From contig NZ_CALPDH010000003.1 of NCBI RefSeq assembly GCF_943193215.1, positions 186,001 to 250,000 on the forward strand: a DNA stretch of 64,000 nt, in the 5' to 3' direction. Each line of letters opens with the position of its first letter. Positions within the stretch are counted from its first letter, which is position 1. Made by a program: the position numbers and the translations under genes. This DNA is from Acetatifactor aquisgranensis (GTDB lineage: Bacteria; Bacillota; Clostridia; Lachnospirales; Lachnospiraceae). Below, piece after piece: positions 15,123-22,992 of this stretch. The notes below the pieces were generated by a model. The model was not told where the DNA came from, did no database searches, and was given only the letters and a program-made list of their open reading frames with translations.

Positions 15123-15541
15123 AGCTTGGGATAATGAAGTGGACAGGGAGGGACAGGCAGAGGGTATGGATTGTGGTGGAGTGCCGGCGCGTCCCCGGAT
15201 GCCCTGGGGAAAGGATTCGCCTGGCCAGGGAGCGGCGGAGGCGATGGGCGGTAGCCAGGCGGCTGGCAGGGAAGGCAGCCTGGGTGATGTTCAGGGGGCT
15301 GGCGGCAGCCATGGTGACGTATCTGTATACGGCACGGGCCATGGAGCAGGCGTTCCTACAGAGAGGGTACAGGGCCTACGGTGGGGAATGCCTGGTCATC
15401 CCTTTCGTGTTCTATGGGGCCTTTAAGGCAATCGGGCTTGCGGAAAGGGCTGCCCGCGCGGCTAGACAGTGGACAGCGGAAAGGAAGGGGATGACATGCG
15501 GGGAAAGGGGCATCCCGGATGCGGCGTATCCGCAGGAGTAA
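15119..15541 (+). CDS. Unknown phage protein with hydrophobic middle
   Basis: A 140-residue basic protein with Arg-rich ends and moderately hydrophobic stretches around residues 50-70 and 88-105 (GECLVIPFVFYGAFKAIGLA), possibly membrane-associated. Chosen over a competing Gly-rich frame because of a perfect AAAGGAGGAGGG before the ATG and the 4-base overlap with the upstream gene. No family recognised. Confidence 0.5.
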   Translation: MKLGIMKWTGRDRQRVWIVVECRRVPGCPGERIRLARERRRRWAVARRLAGKAAWVMFRGLAAAMVTYLYTARAMEQAFLQRGYRAYGGECLVIPFVFYGAFKAIGLAERAARAARQWTAERKGMTCGERGIPDAAYPQE

Positions 15542-15544
15542 GAA

Positions 15545-15628
15545 ATGGATTCATCAGGAAGGTCTACAGGATGGAAAAAGAGCACTCGGCCAGAAGCCAG
15601 AGCGCCCTACAGGATGACCATATTGTAA
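15545..15628 (+). CDS. Possible 27-residue ORF
   Basis: A short ORF (MDSSGRSTGWKKSTRPEARA...) starting 6 bases after GGAG, in the 140-base gap before the annealing-protein candidate. Arg/Lys-rich, no family recognised. The rest of the gap to 15680 shows only a ribosome binding site (ATGGAGG) for the next gene. Confidence 0.3.
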   Translation: MDSSGRSTGWKKSTRPEARAPYRMTIL

Positions 15629-15680
15629 ACCATCCTGCTGCAAAAATCAAGCAAAAAATACGATATGGAGGTAAATTTCT

Positions 15681-16688
15681 ATGGATTCTATGTATGAGCT
15701 GTCTATTCCTAAGAATTATCCGGCATCCAAGTACAACCTGATGGGAAACACCGACGTGATGGTGCAGGTGCCGGACATCAAGTCTCCGGTGATTCAGGTC
15801 GTGCGCCTGGACACCGACCCCCAGAAGAAGGATGTCTATATCCAGCAGAAGGCGAGCAAGGAATACAGGGACAAGAACGGGAATGTCCATCCTGCGACGC
15901 CAAATCTGTACGCAATCGCGAAGAACGGGCTGAAGAAGCTGGCGGACGGCGCGGGCATCAAGATGGTCTCCAGCGAGCACGTCATACCGACTACCTGCCA
16001 GAAGTGCGTGGCGGTGAACCAGCACAGCGGGAAGGTGGTGCAGTGCGGGAGCTGTCGGAACAAGGACGTCGCGTTCCGCATCACCATCTCCGTCCCCCAG
16101 CTTACAGGGGAGGTGCTGATGGTGGAGGACACGCATGAAATCATCGTTGACAACGTGGTTCCCGGCATGTCGGACAAGCAGAGGACGGAGTTTATGAAGC
16201 ACCTGCCGCAGATATGCGAGGCCAAGGCCCTGAATGGAGCCATAAGGACCGCCCTGCACATCAAGGGCACCTACACGCTGGAGGAGATTAGCAAGCCTTT
16301 CGTGGTGGCCTACCTGGTGCCCAACCTGAATCATGAGGCAGTGAAGCAGGCGGCCATCGAAAGCATGTTCCAGTCCTCCCAGAGGCTTTTCGGGAACATC
16401 CCCAGCATCCATCAGGTGGAGGCTAAGGTACCGGAAAGCGCTTCCATCGAGGCCTCGGACGGGGAGGAGTATGAGGAGTACGTCGATGGCACCTACCGGG
16501 AGGCTCCTGGCGCGGAAGAGCCAATCCAGGAGCAGGAGGACAGGACGATGGACTTCCGCTGCGACAAGTGCAATGAGGTGATTCCCAAGAAGGTATGGGA
16601 ATATTCCATAGAGCATTATGACCGCCCGCTGTGCTACAAGTGCCAGAAAATCGTCAGGGGAGAGCAGAGGGGAGGGAGGCGGCAATGA
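15681..16688 (+). CDS. Putative single-strand annealing / recombination protein with C-terminal zinc ribbon
   Basis: A 335-residue protein. Residues about 30-250 share the pattern of phage annealing proteins that act on single strands: a YAIAKNGLKKLADGAGI segment, an internal four-Cys zinc site (CQKC...CGSC, about 112-129), and QICEAKALNGAIRTALHIKG followed by TYTLEEISKPFVV. The C-terminus adds a second zinc ribbon (CDKCNEVIP...CYKCQ). It heads the block with the SbcD-SbcC fusion and RecU-like resolvase, consistent with phage recombination. Family membership is by recalled pattern; other nucleic-acid roles are possible. Confidence 0.5.
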   Translation: MDSMYELSIPKNYPASKYNLMGNTDVMVQVPDIKSPVIQVVRLDTDPQKKDVYIQQKASKEYRDKNGNVHPATPNLYAIAKNGLKKLADGAGIKMVSSEHVIPTTCQKCVAVNQHSGKVVQCGSCRNKDVAFRITISVPQLTGEVLMVEDTHEIIVDNVVPGMSDKQRTEFMKHLPQICEAKALNGAIRTALHIKGTYTLEEISKPFVVAYLVPNLNHEAVKQAAIESMFQSSQRLFGNIPSIHQVEAKVPESASIEASDGEEYEEYVDGTYREAPGAEEPIQEQEDRTMDFRCDKCNEVIPKKVWEYSIEHYDRPLCYKCQKIVRGEQRGGRRQ

Positions 16689-17137
16689 AGATTATCAGGA
16701 TAGGCACGGATAATGAGGTCTCAGCGCACGATTTCCCGGAAGGGACGCTCCAGGCACAGAACCAATGGCTCAAGGCGCTGATTGGGCCGCGCTGCGAGAT
16801 ATATGAGCATGTCCTCCCGAAGCGCCTGTATACGGAATTTGGAGTCCCGAACGGCATCATGAGGGAAAGAGGGAGCTTCGTGAGCATGCTGGTCGATGAG
16901 GATGGCATCAGCCATGGCCTTGAGCCGAACCTGGTGGGCAGCTACCTGTATGGGACGGATGAACACGGGCAACCGATTGTCGGGAACATACTGCTCATTG
17001 GAGAGAAGATTGCAGATGGAGGCATAGAGTTCTGCGGGATATCGGACAGACGGTTCGAGCTGCTGTACCCGCAGATGGAAGAGATAACGAGGAAAGCGAG
17101 GGAAGTATATGGGAATCACAATCATTCATGCAGCTGA
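16685..17137 (+). CDS. DUF3846-like protein
   Basis: A 150-residue protein. SFVSMLVDEDGISHGLEPNL followed by IVGNILLIG resembles the core of DUF3846 proteins, a phage-associated family of unknown function. The ATG at 16685 overlaps the upstream stop by 4 bases (ATGA), so the earlier in-frame ATG at 16631 is rejected. It overlaps the start of the SbcD-SbcC gene by 29 bases, indicating coupled translation. Confidence 0.6.
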   Translation: MKIIRIGTDNEVSAHDFPEGTLQAQNQWLKALIGPRCEIYEHVLPKRLYTEFGVPNGIMRERGSFVSMLVDEDGISHGLEPNLVGSYLYGTDEHGQPIVGNILLIGEKIADGGIEFCGISDRRFELLYPQMEEITRKAREVYGNHNHSCS

Positions 17138-20100
17138 CTGGCACATAGGTGACTTCAAGGGGCCGGAGAGGGATGGGGTGAACCTCCGCTCCCTGGACAC
17201 GAGGCGGTGCCTCGAATTCATGGCGGCGCGGGCGGAACAGGAGAGGCCGGATCTGGCCCTGGTGCCCGGGGACATATTCCACGCAGGGAAGACATGGAGC
17301 GAGCGGTGCTGCGACGAGGTGGTCGTGGCGATTGGCATCATCTCCCGGCTGGCCGACGCTGCGGGGCAGGTGGTGGTGATGCGGGGGACGCCGAACCATG
17401 ACGGGGCGGGCCCGTTCAAGGTCCTTGCGAAATATTTCGCGGGCTGGCCGAATGTACATATCGTCACCACGCCGCAGGTGGTCAGGACGGAGTGGGCCGA
17501 CATCGCCGCCATGCCAGGGTTCGAGGCCGGCGTGTACCGGGCACAGTTCCCGGGGCTGGGGCGGGAGGAGGAGAACGAGTCCATCTCCCGGGAGCTGGGC
17601 AGCATGGCCCTGGGACTCAGGGCGGAGTGCCGGGCCGATCGTCCGGCCATCCTGATGGCGCATTACACCGTGCCGGGGTGCAACATGGAGGGCGGCCAGT
17701 CCCAGTCCCTGACGCAGTTCGAGCCCATCATCCCATCGGAATCCCTGTCCGCTGCGGGCTATGGGCTGGTGGCCCTGGGGCACATACACCGCCCCCAGAT
17801 GGTTCCCGGGTTCGACAACGTATATTATTCCGGCTCCATCAATGCCAATAACTTCAACGATGAGGGACAGGAGAGGGGCTTCTGGATTCACCACATGGAG
17901 CAGTCGGCCGTCAGCTCTGAATTCGTGGAGACGCCGTACAGGGAATTCATCACGTTCAATATGACGGACACCGACATCACGGCAATCAACCTTGGCTGCA
18001 TGGACGACGTGGCACAGGAATTCTGGCGCTGGAACGGGGCTGTGCAGGACAGGATAGTTAGAGTCCGTTACAGCTGCTCTGCGGAGAACGCCAAAGGGTT
18101 CAACAGGGCGGCCCTGGAGAGGGCGCTGCTGGAGGACGGCGCGTTCATGGTGGCGGAGATACTGCCAGAGGATGTCGGGGGATTCGCGAACCGTACAGAG
18201 CTTGCCGGGACGATGGATTCAGAGGCGAACCTTGTCAGGTACCTGGAGGAGAAGCAGGTGTCGCCGGACAAGATTCAGGAGCTGGTGGCGAAGGCGAGAC
18301 CTGTCATCGAGGAGGCTGAGGCTGGCATGCCTACGGCGGCCAGTACCGGGACGTTCGTGCCGGTAGAGATTTCCGTGAAGAACTACAGGAACTATGAAGA
18401 CGAGACATTCCGCTTCGATGACGTGACGTTCTGCACCATCAACGGGCAGAACGGGGCAGGGAAGAGTAGCCTGTTCATGGACGCCATCATTGACTGCCTG
18501 TATGAGCAGCCCCGGGAGGGCATCATCAAGGACGAGGCAGGGAAGTCGCCCTGGCTGCGCAACGATGACTCCGTTCGCTCTGGCTCCATCATGTTCACCT
18601 TCCGCATCGGGGAGAGGGAGTACCGGGTGACGAGGACGAGGGCCAGGTCCGGAAAGGGGACGCTGAACATATCGTGCCTTGCCGAGGGGGACTGGGTGGA
18701 CTGCTCGGAGGAGCGGTACAACGACACCCAGCAGAAGATACTGGACATCATCGGCATGGACAGCTTCACGCTCAAATCCTGCGCGCTCATCATGCAGGAC
18801 CAGTATGGCCTGTTCTTACAAGCGAAACCAGAGGATAGGGTTGAAGTCCTCGGGACGCTCCTTGGCCTGGGAGTCTACCAGGGCATGGAGAGGATAGCAC
18901 AGGACAAGGCGAAGGCGTATGGAACAAGGAACCGTGAGCTGAAGCAGAAGGCCGAGGTTCACCATGGCACCATCTCCAGCCTGGGGAATCCGGACAGGGA
19001 GCTGGAGGGCTGCCAGGCGGAGCTGGAGGGGTACGAAGAAGCCCTGCAGGTGAAGGCCGCAGAGCGGGACAGGAACAAGCTGCTGCTGGCGAACTGCCAG
19101 GAAGCCGCAGAAAGGCGCAGAAAGCTGCTGTCAGCCGTTTCCATGCTGGAAGCGAAGAAGGCTGCCGCAGGCCAAAATAGGGCCACTCAGCAGGCCATCA
19201 TAGACAGCTGTGCAGCCATCCTTGACAGCAGACAGGAAATCGAAGCGAAGGTCGAGGAGCACAGGATCCTGATGGAACGTGAAAGGCAGCTGGCGGGAGA
19301 ATCCGCACTGTATTCCGAGAAGAGGCGGGAAGCGGAAGGGCTTGCCAGCCAGGCGGCATCGGAACAGTCGGGCATCTATATCCTTAAGGCGAAGCTTGTA
19401 CAGAAGGAGACCGAGCTGTCTTCATGCCAGCCTACGGAGCAGGATGCGGAAATCAAAGAGAATGCCGCGGAGCATGAACGACAGAAGAAGCTGCTGGATG
19501 AACTATATGAGCAGGAAAGGGTGCACTGGGCGGTCGAGCAGAAATTGGTGTTGGAAAAGAACAGCCTGCAGCAGATTGCTGAGCGATATGATTCGGACGT
19601 AAAGCGCCTGCGGCTCGAAGAGGATGGAATGAAAAAGAAAGCGGAGCTGCTCTCCAATGTGGAATGCGTGGATATGGCCCATGCCAGGTGCGGGTTCCTG
19701 GCTGACGCGATTGCAGCAAAACAGGCCCTTGAAGGGTATCCCGAGCGATATGCGGCTTTGGAGAAAGCCTATAGGGAGCAGGCGGCTCCTCTCGGCCAGC
19801 GGGTTGCCGAGCTGGAGGAGCAGCTGGCTGGGCTGCCCTTTGATGCAGATAGAGTGAATGCGGTATCGGAGCGGCTAGCCGAACTGGAGCCTTATGTGGC
19901 GAAGCTCGAGGAAATCAACCAGAGGGAGGGGAGGATTGCCCTGCTGGAGGCCGAAATGGAGCACCTGCGGTCAAATATATCCGAAGCGGAAAGGCGGCAT
20001 GCGGAGGCCGAGATGAAGGCCATAGCGGCGGCGCAGGAGCGTGACCGTTACTCTAAGGCATCTGAGGAGCATGGGCAGGTCCTTGGTGCTATTGCAGCGC

Positions 20101-20966
20101 TGGCCCCCTGGCTCGAAAAGGAGAGGCAGTTGCCTGTGGCAGAGGAAAGAAGGGCCACGGCCATGGGCAGGATTCTGGAGCTGGCCGCCGAGATGGCGGA
20201 CATTGAAGCGGAGATTGACGAGAGGCAGGCAGAGGCGGACAGGGAGGCCCTGGCTATGGCCGGCATGGAAGGGCTGGCGGGAACCGTTTCCCGGCTGGAT
20301 GCGGAGGTGGATGCCGTCAGCGCGTTGGCCAAGGGGAAACAGATGGAGCTGGGGGCGCTGCGGCAGAAAGCGGAGCAGCTGGTCAGGCTGAAGGAGGAGG
20401 CCGCCGCGCTACAGGGCCAGGCCATGGAATACGCGAAGGGGGCTGCGGACTATGAGGCCCTGAAGGCGGCGTTCAGCCAGAGCGGCATCCCTCACCAGAT
20501 TGTCCGTTCCGTCATCCCCCAGCTGACGGCCACGTCCAATGCGATTCTCGGCCAGATGACCGGGGGGAAGATGGGGGTGGATCTCCATCTGGAGAAGCTG
20601 CAGAAGAACGGGAAGGAAAAGGAGTCCCTTGGCATCTTCATCGAGGAATATGGGAAGCCGGCCCTCCCCTACCTGTCCAAGTCCGGCGGCGAGAAGGTGA
20701 AGTCGTCCCTCTCCGTGATACTGGCCCTGTCGGAGGTCAAGGCGTCCACGGCGGGGATACAGCTTGGGTTCCTCCTGATAGACGAGCCGCCTTTCCTGGA
20801 TTCTGACGGCACCCAGGCCTACGTGGACGCGCTGGAGGCGATACGGCAGAGGTACCCTGGCCTGAAGGTCATGGCCATCACGCATGACCAGGAGTTCAAG
20901 GCGAGGTTCCCCCAGAGCGTCACCGTGCACAAGGACGGCAGGGGAAGCCATGTGAGGTGGGACTGA
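17109..20966 (+). CDS. Fused SbcD-SbcC (Mre11-Rad50-like) nuclease-ATPase
   Basis: A single 1285-residue chain joining both subunits of a DNA-end-processing complex. Residues 1-330 form the Mre11/SbcD phosphoesterase with ADWHIGD, VPGDIFHAG, GTPNHDGAG, LMAHYTV and ALGHIHRPQ. Residues about 415-1285 form the Rad50/SbcC ATPase with Walker A NGQNGAGKSS (about 445-454), a coiled coil (about 580-1060), signature LSKSGGEK and Walker B LLIDEPPFLDSDG (Asp about 1225). The coiled-coil apex has CVDMAHARC (Cys853, Cys861), a Cys-X7-Cys instead of the usual CXXC hook. SbcD and SbcC are normally separate genes. It likely processes phage DNA ends for recombination or replication. Confidence 0.9.
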   Translation: MGITIIHAADWHIGDFKGPERDGVNLRSLDTRRCLEFMAARAEQERPDLALVPGDIFHAGKTWSERCCDEVVVAIGIISRLADAAGQVVVMRGTPNHDGAGPFKVLAKYFAGWPNVHIVTTPQVVRTEWADIAAMPGFEAGVYRAQFPGLGREEENESISRELGSMALGLRAECRADRPAILMAHYTVPGCNMEGGQSQSLTQFEPIIPSESLSAAGYGLVALGHIHRPQMVPGFDNVYYSGSINANNFNDEGQERGFWIHHMEQSAVSSEFVETPYREFITFNMTDTDITAINLGCMDDVAQEFWRWNGAVQDRIVRVRYSCSAENAKGFNRAALERALLEDGAFMVAEILPEDVGGFANRTELAGTMDSEANLVRYLEEKQVSPDKIQELVAKARPVIEEAEAGMPTAASTGTFVPVEISVKNYRNYEDETFRFDDVTFCTINGQNGAGKSSLFMDAIIDCLYEQPREGIIKDEAGKSPWLRNDDSVRSGSIMFTFRIGEREYRVTRTRARSGKGTLNISCLAEGDWVDCSEERYNDTQQKILDIIGMDSFTLKSCALIMQDQYGLFLQAKPEDRVEVLGTLLGLGVYQGMERIAQDKAKAYGTRNRELKQKAEVHHGTISSLGNPDRELEGCQAELEGYEEALQVKAAERDRNKLLLANCQEAAERRRKLLSAVSMLEAKKAAAGQNRATQQAIIDSCAAILDSRQEIEAKVEEHRILMERERQLAGESALYSEKRREAEGLASQAASEQSGIYILKAKLVQKETELSSCQPTEQDAEIKENAAEHERQKKLLDELYEQERVHWAVEQKLVLEKNSLQQIAERYDSDVKRLRLEEDGMKKKAELLSNVECVDMAHARCGFLADAIAAKQALEGYPERYAALEKAYREQAAPLGQRVAELEEQLAGLPFDADRVNAVSERLAELEPYVAKLEEINQREGRIALLEAEMEHLRSNISEAERRHAEAEMKAIAAAQERDRYSKASEEHGQVLGAIAALAPWLEKERQLPVAEERRATAMGRILELAAEMADIEAEIDERQAEADREALAMAGMEGLAGTVSRLDAEVDAVSALAKGKQMELGALRQKAEQLVRLKEEAAALQGQAMEYAKGAADYEALKAAFSQSGIPHQIVRSVIPQLTATSNAILGQMTGGKMGVDLHLEKLQKNGKEKESLGIFIEEYGKPALPYLSKSGGEKVKSSLSVILALSEVKASTAGIQLGFLLIDEPPFLDSDGTQAYVDALEAIRQRYPGLKVMAITHDQEFKARFPQSVTVHKDGRGSHVRWD

Positions 20967-20994
20967 TGAATATTGGTGAAAAGGAAGTGGTCGC

Positions 20995-21969
20995 TTGGCA
21001 AAGAAATTCTACTGGATGAAACTGAGGGAGGACTTTTTCGATGATGACGCCATGGAATGGCTGGAGGAGCAGCCGAAAGGGAAGGAATACGCCCTGTTCT
21101 ACCTGAAGCTCTGCCTCAAGTCCCTGAAGACGAACGGACTGCTGATCCGCACTGTCGGGACGCTGCTCGTGCCATATGACACCGTGAAGCTTGCGGAGAT
21201 AACGAAGACGGATTTCGATACCGTGGTGGTGGCGATGGAGCTGCTGAAGAACATCGGTCTGGTGGAGATCCTGGAGGGCGGGGAGATATGCATCCCCCGC
21301 ATGGAGGAGATGATAGGTTCGGAGACGGACAAGGCTTCCATCATGCGCCGCATCCGGGAGCAGAAAAGGATGCTGGAAGGTAACAATATTACCGAGATGT
21401 TACCGGAGCGTTACCTACATAATGGAGGTAACAATGTTACCGGAGAGTTACCGGACTGTTACCAAAACGTTACACAGAGATTAGAGATTAGAGATAGAGA
21501 AAGAGAGAAAGAATTAATCGTTGCTCCTCCGGGCAACGGTTCCTCCACCGACCCTTCCGGCGCATCGGAGAAGAACCCTGTCGGCGACTTTGAGTACCAG
21601 TGCGTGGACATGCTGGTCCGGTCGTGTGTGGCCGTGTTCCCCAACTCCAAAGTCCCCAAGACCGAGGCGGACAAGCGGAAATGGGCGGTGGAGATTGAGC
21701 GGATGAAGCGGCTGGACGGGAGGGCGGAGGCGGACATCATAGAGGCCCTGACCTTCGCGACCACGGACGGGTTCTGGAAGTCCAACATCCGCAGCACGAA
21801 GAAGTTCCGGGAGAAGTTCGAGACGCTGATCGTCCAGAGCAGGGCGAAGCAGGGGCGGAACGCCAGACAGGGATATGGGAACCAGTTCAACCAGTTCCAG
21901 CGGCAGGATTATGACATCGCCGAGCTGGAGAGGAGCTTGGTCGAGAATGTGAGGAAAGAAGGCAGCTAG
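20995..21969 (+). CDS. Phage replisome organizer
   Basis: A 324-residue replication initiator-type protein. The N-terminal 120 residues (KFYWMKLREDFFDDDAMEWL, then YALFYLKLCLKSLKTNGLLI and YDTVKLAEITKTDFDTV) match the phage replisome-organizer winged-helix domain, which binds the origin. The middle has Asn/Thr-rich repeats (GNNIT, GGNNVTGELP) with GTTAC-rich DNA around 21380-21480. The C-terminal helical domain fits helicase-loader contact. It uses a TTG start 8 bases after AAGGAAG. The GTTACC iterons inside the gene could be the replication origin, which is inference. Confidence 0.8.
   Translation: MAKKFYWMKLREDFFDDDAMEWLEEQPKGKEYALFYLKLCLKSLKTNGLLIRTVGTLLVPYDTVKLAEITKTDFDTVVVAMELLKNIGLVEILEGGEICIPRMEEMIGSETDKASIMRRIREQKRMLEGNNITEMLPERYLHNGGNNVTGELPDCYQNVTQRLEIRDREREKELIVAPPGNGSSTDPSGASEKNPVGDFEYQCVDMLVRSCVAVFPNSKVPKTEADKRKWAVEIERMKRLDGRAEADIIEALTFATTDGFWKSNIRSTKKFREKFETLIVQSRAKQGRNARQGYGNQFNQFQRQDYDIAELERSLVENVRKEGS
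21375..21475 (+). other. Repeated GTTAC/GTAAC motifs inside the replisome organizer gene (possible origin)
   Basis: Between 21379 and 21472 the motif GTTACC or GGTAAC and close variants recur (GGTAACAATATTACC, GTTACCGGAG, GTTACC, GGTAACAATGTTACC, GTTACCGGAC, GTTACC, GTTACA). Origin iterons inside the initiator gene are common in temperate phages of Bacillota. The protein stays in frame through this stretch. Origin function is inferred. Confidence 0.5.
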
Positions 21970-22047
21970 ATGGCGGAAAGCTCATGGCATGCCGGACGAT
22001 ATGGGTGGAACCGTAACCACCGGAAAAACAGTGGGAAAAGAGCATAA
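21970..22047 (+). CDS. Possible 25-residue ORF
   Basis: A short ORF (MAESSWHAGRYGWNRNHRKN...) whose ATG immediately follows the TAG of the replisome organizer, with AAAGAAGG upstream. It would fill the 89-base gap to the next gene. No family; may be spurious. Confidence 0.25.
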   Translation: MAESSWHAGRYGWNRNHRKNSGKRA

Positions 22048-22058
22048 GGAGGAGCGGT

Positions 22059-22979
22059 ATGAAGGCAAAAAAAGAAGTCGTGCATTTTACGGCTGAAAGA
22101 ACCGAGGACTATGCCTACGGGTGCATTTGGCACCAGGTGGTGAATGAGTACTTGAGAACCGGCTACAAGGAGGAGGGGAGCAATCCTGATGTCGTAGTGA
22201 TGGGCGAGACCTATAGGACATTGAAACGCCCAAAGGTGACCGTCTTTTATGATGCGGCCGGGGATACGCTCTTTGACGTGACGAATGAGAGGCTTGAAAA
22301 GGAATATGAGTGGCTGATGAACAGCGATGTCGGGGATGAGGCGGAGAATGCGGACACCAGGGGGGAAATAGATGCAGAGGATGATGTGATTCCTATGGGG
22401 ACAGCATCTTTGAGGGAAATTGTTGCAGGATTGCCTGCACCGACCGCAGAGGAAATTGCAGTTGCCAAAGAGGAGAGTGCCAAGCCTGTCAAGCAAAGGG
22501 CTAAGGAAAAGCTGAAAAGGGAGATGGAGGCGGCAAAAGACAGAGCGTTTGCGGAGCCAGTCATAGGCTATCTCCTTGGGCGCTGCAAGGAGGATCAAGG
22601 CCTGGCCGAGGACGTGGTACAAGAGCATAAGACATGGCAGAAGTGCTTTGATTATATCTACAGCCAGGCCAGGAAGCAGGTGAAAGGGAATTGTGCCGCC
22701 GTCCGCGATGAAGTGGTGTACGAATGGGCCGAGGACTATTACCACAAGGATGACCGGGCCGAGGAAGAGAAGAAGGCCAAGGAAGCTGCCGAACGCAAGA
22801 TAAAAGAGGAAGCGCGCAGAAAGGAGGCGGCTGGACAGAAAAAGGGAGACAGGAAGGGTACGGAACCGGCTGAGAAGAAAGCGGACAAGGCAGGAAGGAA
22901 GCCCGCAGAACCGCCGAAACCCAAGAAGCCGAAAGAGATGGACGGTCAGATGGATCTGTTCTCGATGATGGGCATGTGA
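22059..22979 (+). CDS. PcfK-like protein with C-terminal clamp-binding-like motif
   Basis: A 306-residue protein. Residues about 175-240 (IGYLLGRCKEDQGLAEDVVQ, then HKTWQKCFDYIYSQARK and DEVVYEWAEDYYHKD) match PcfK-like proteins, known from conjugative plasmid and phage loci next to PcfJ. A Lys/Glu-rich linker leads to a C-terminal GQMDLFSMMGM. QMDLF (Gln297) is a close match to the beta-clamp-binding pentapeptide QL(S/D)LF, and a clamp gene lies 4.4 kb downstream. The molecular role of PcfK is unknown; the tail suggests recruitment to replicating DNA. Confidence 0.75.
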   Translation: MKAKKEVVHFTAERTEDYAYGCIWHQVVNEYLRTGYKEEGSNPDVVVMGETYRTLKRPKVTVFYDAAGDTLFDVTNERLEKEYEWLMNSDVGDEAENADTRGEIDAEDDVIPMGTASLREIVAGLPAPTAEEIAVAKEESAKPVKQRAKEKLKREMEAAKDRAFAEPVIGYLLGRCKEDQGLAEDVVQEHKTWQKCFDYIYSQARKQVKGNCAAVRDEVVYEWAEDYYHKDDRAEEEKKAKEAAERKIKEEARRKEAAGQKKGDRKGTEPAEKKADKAGRKPAEPPKPKKPKEMDGQMDLFSMMGM

Positions 22980-22992
22980 GGGGGCGGAAGGG

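Noticed and set aside
15103..15426. Gly-rich plus-strand ORF overlapping the 140-residue gene
   Set aside because: The frame starting at 15119 has the better-placed AAAGGAGGAGGG and the 4-base overlap with the upstream gene.
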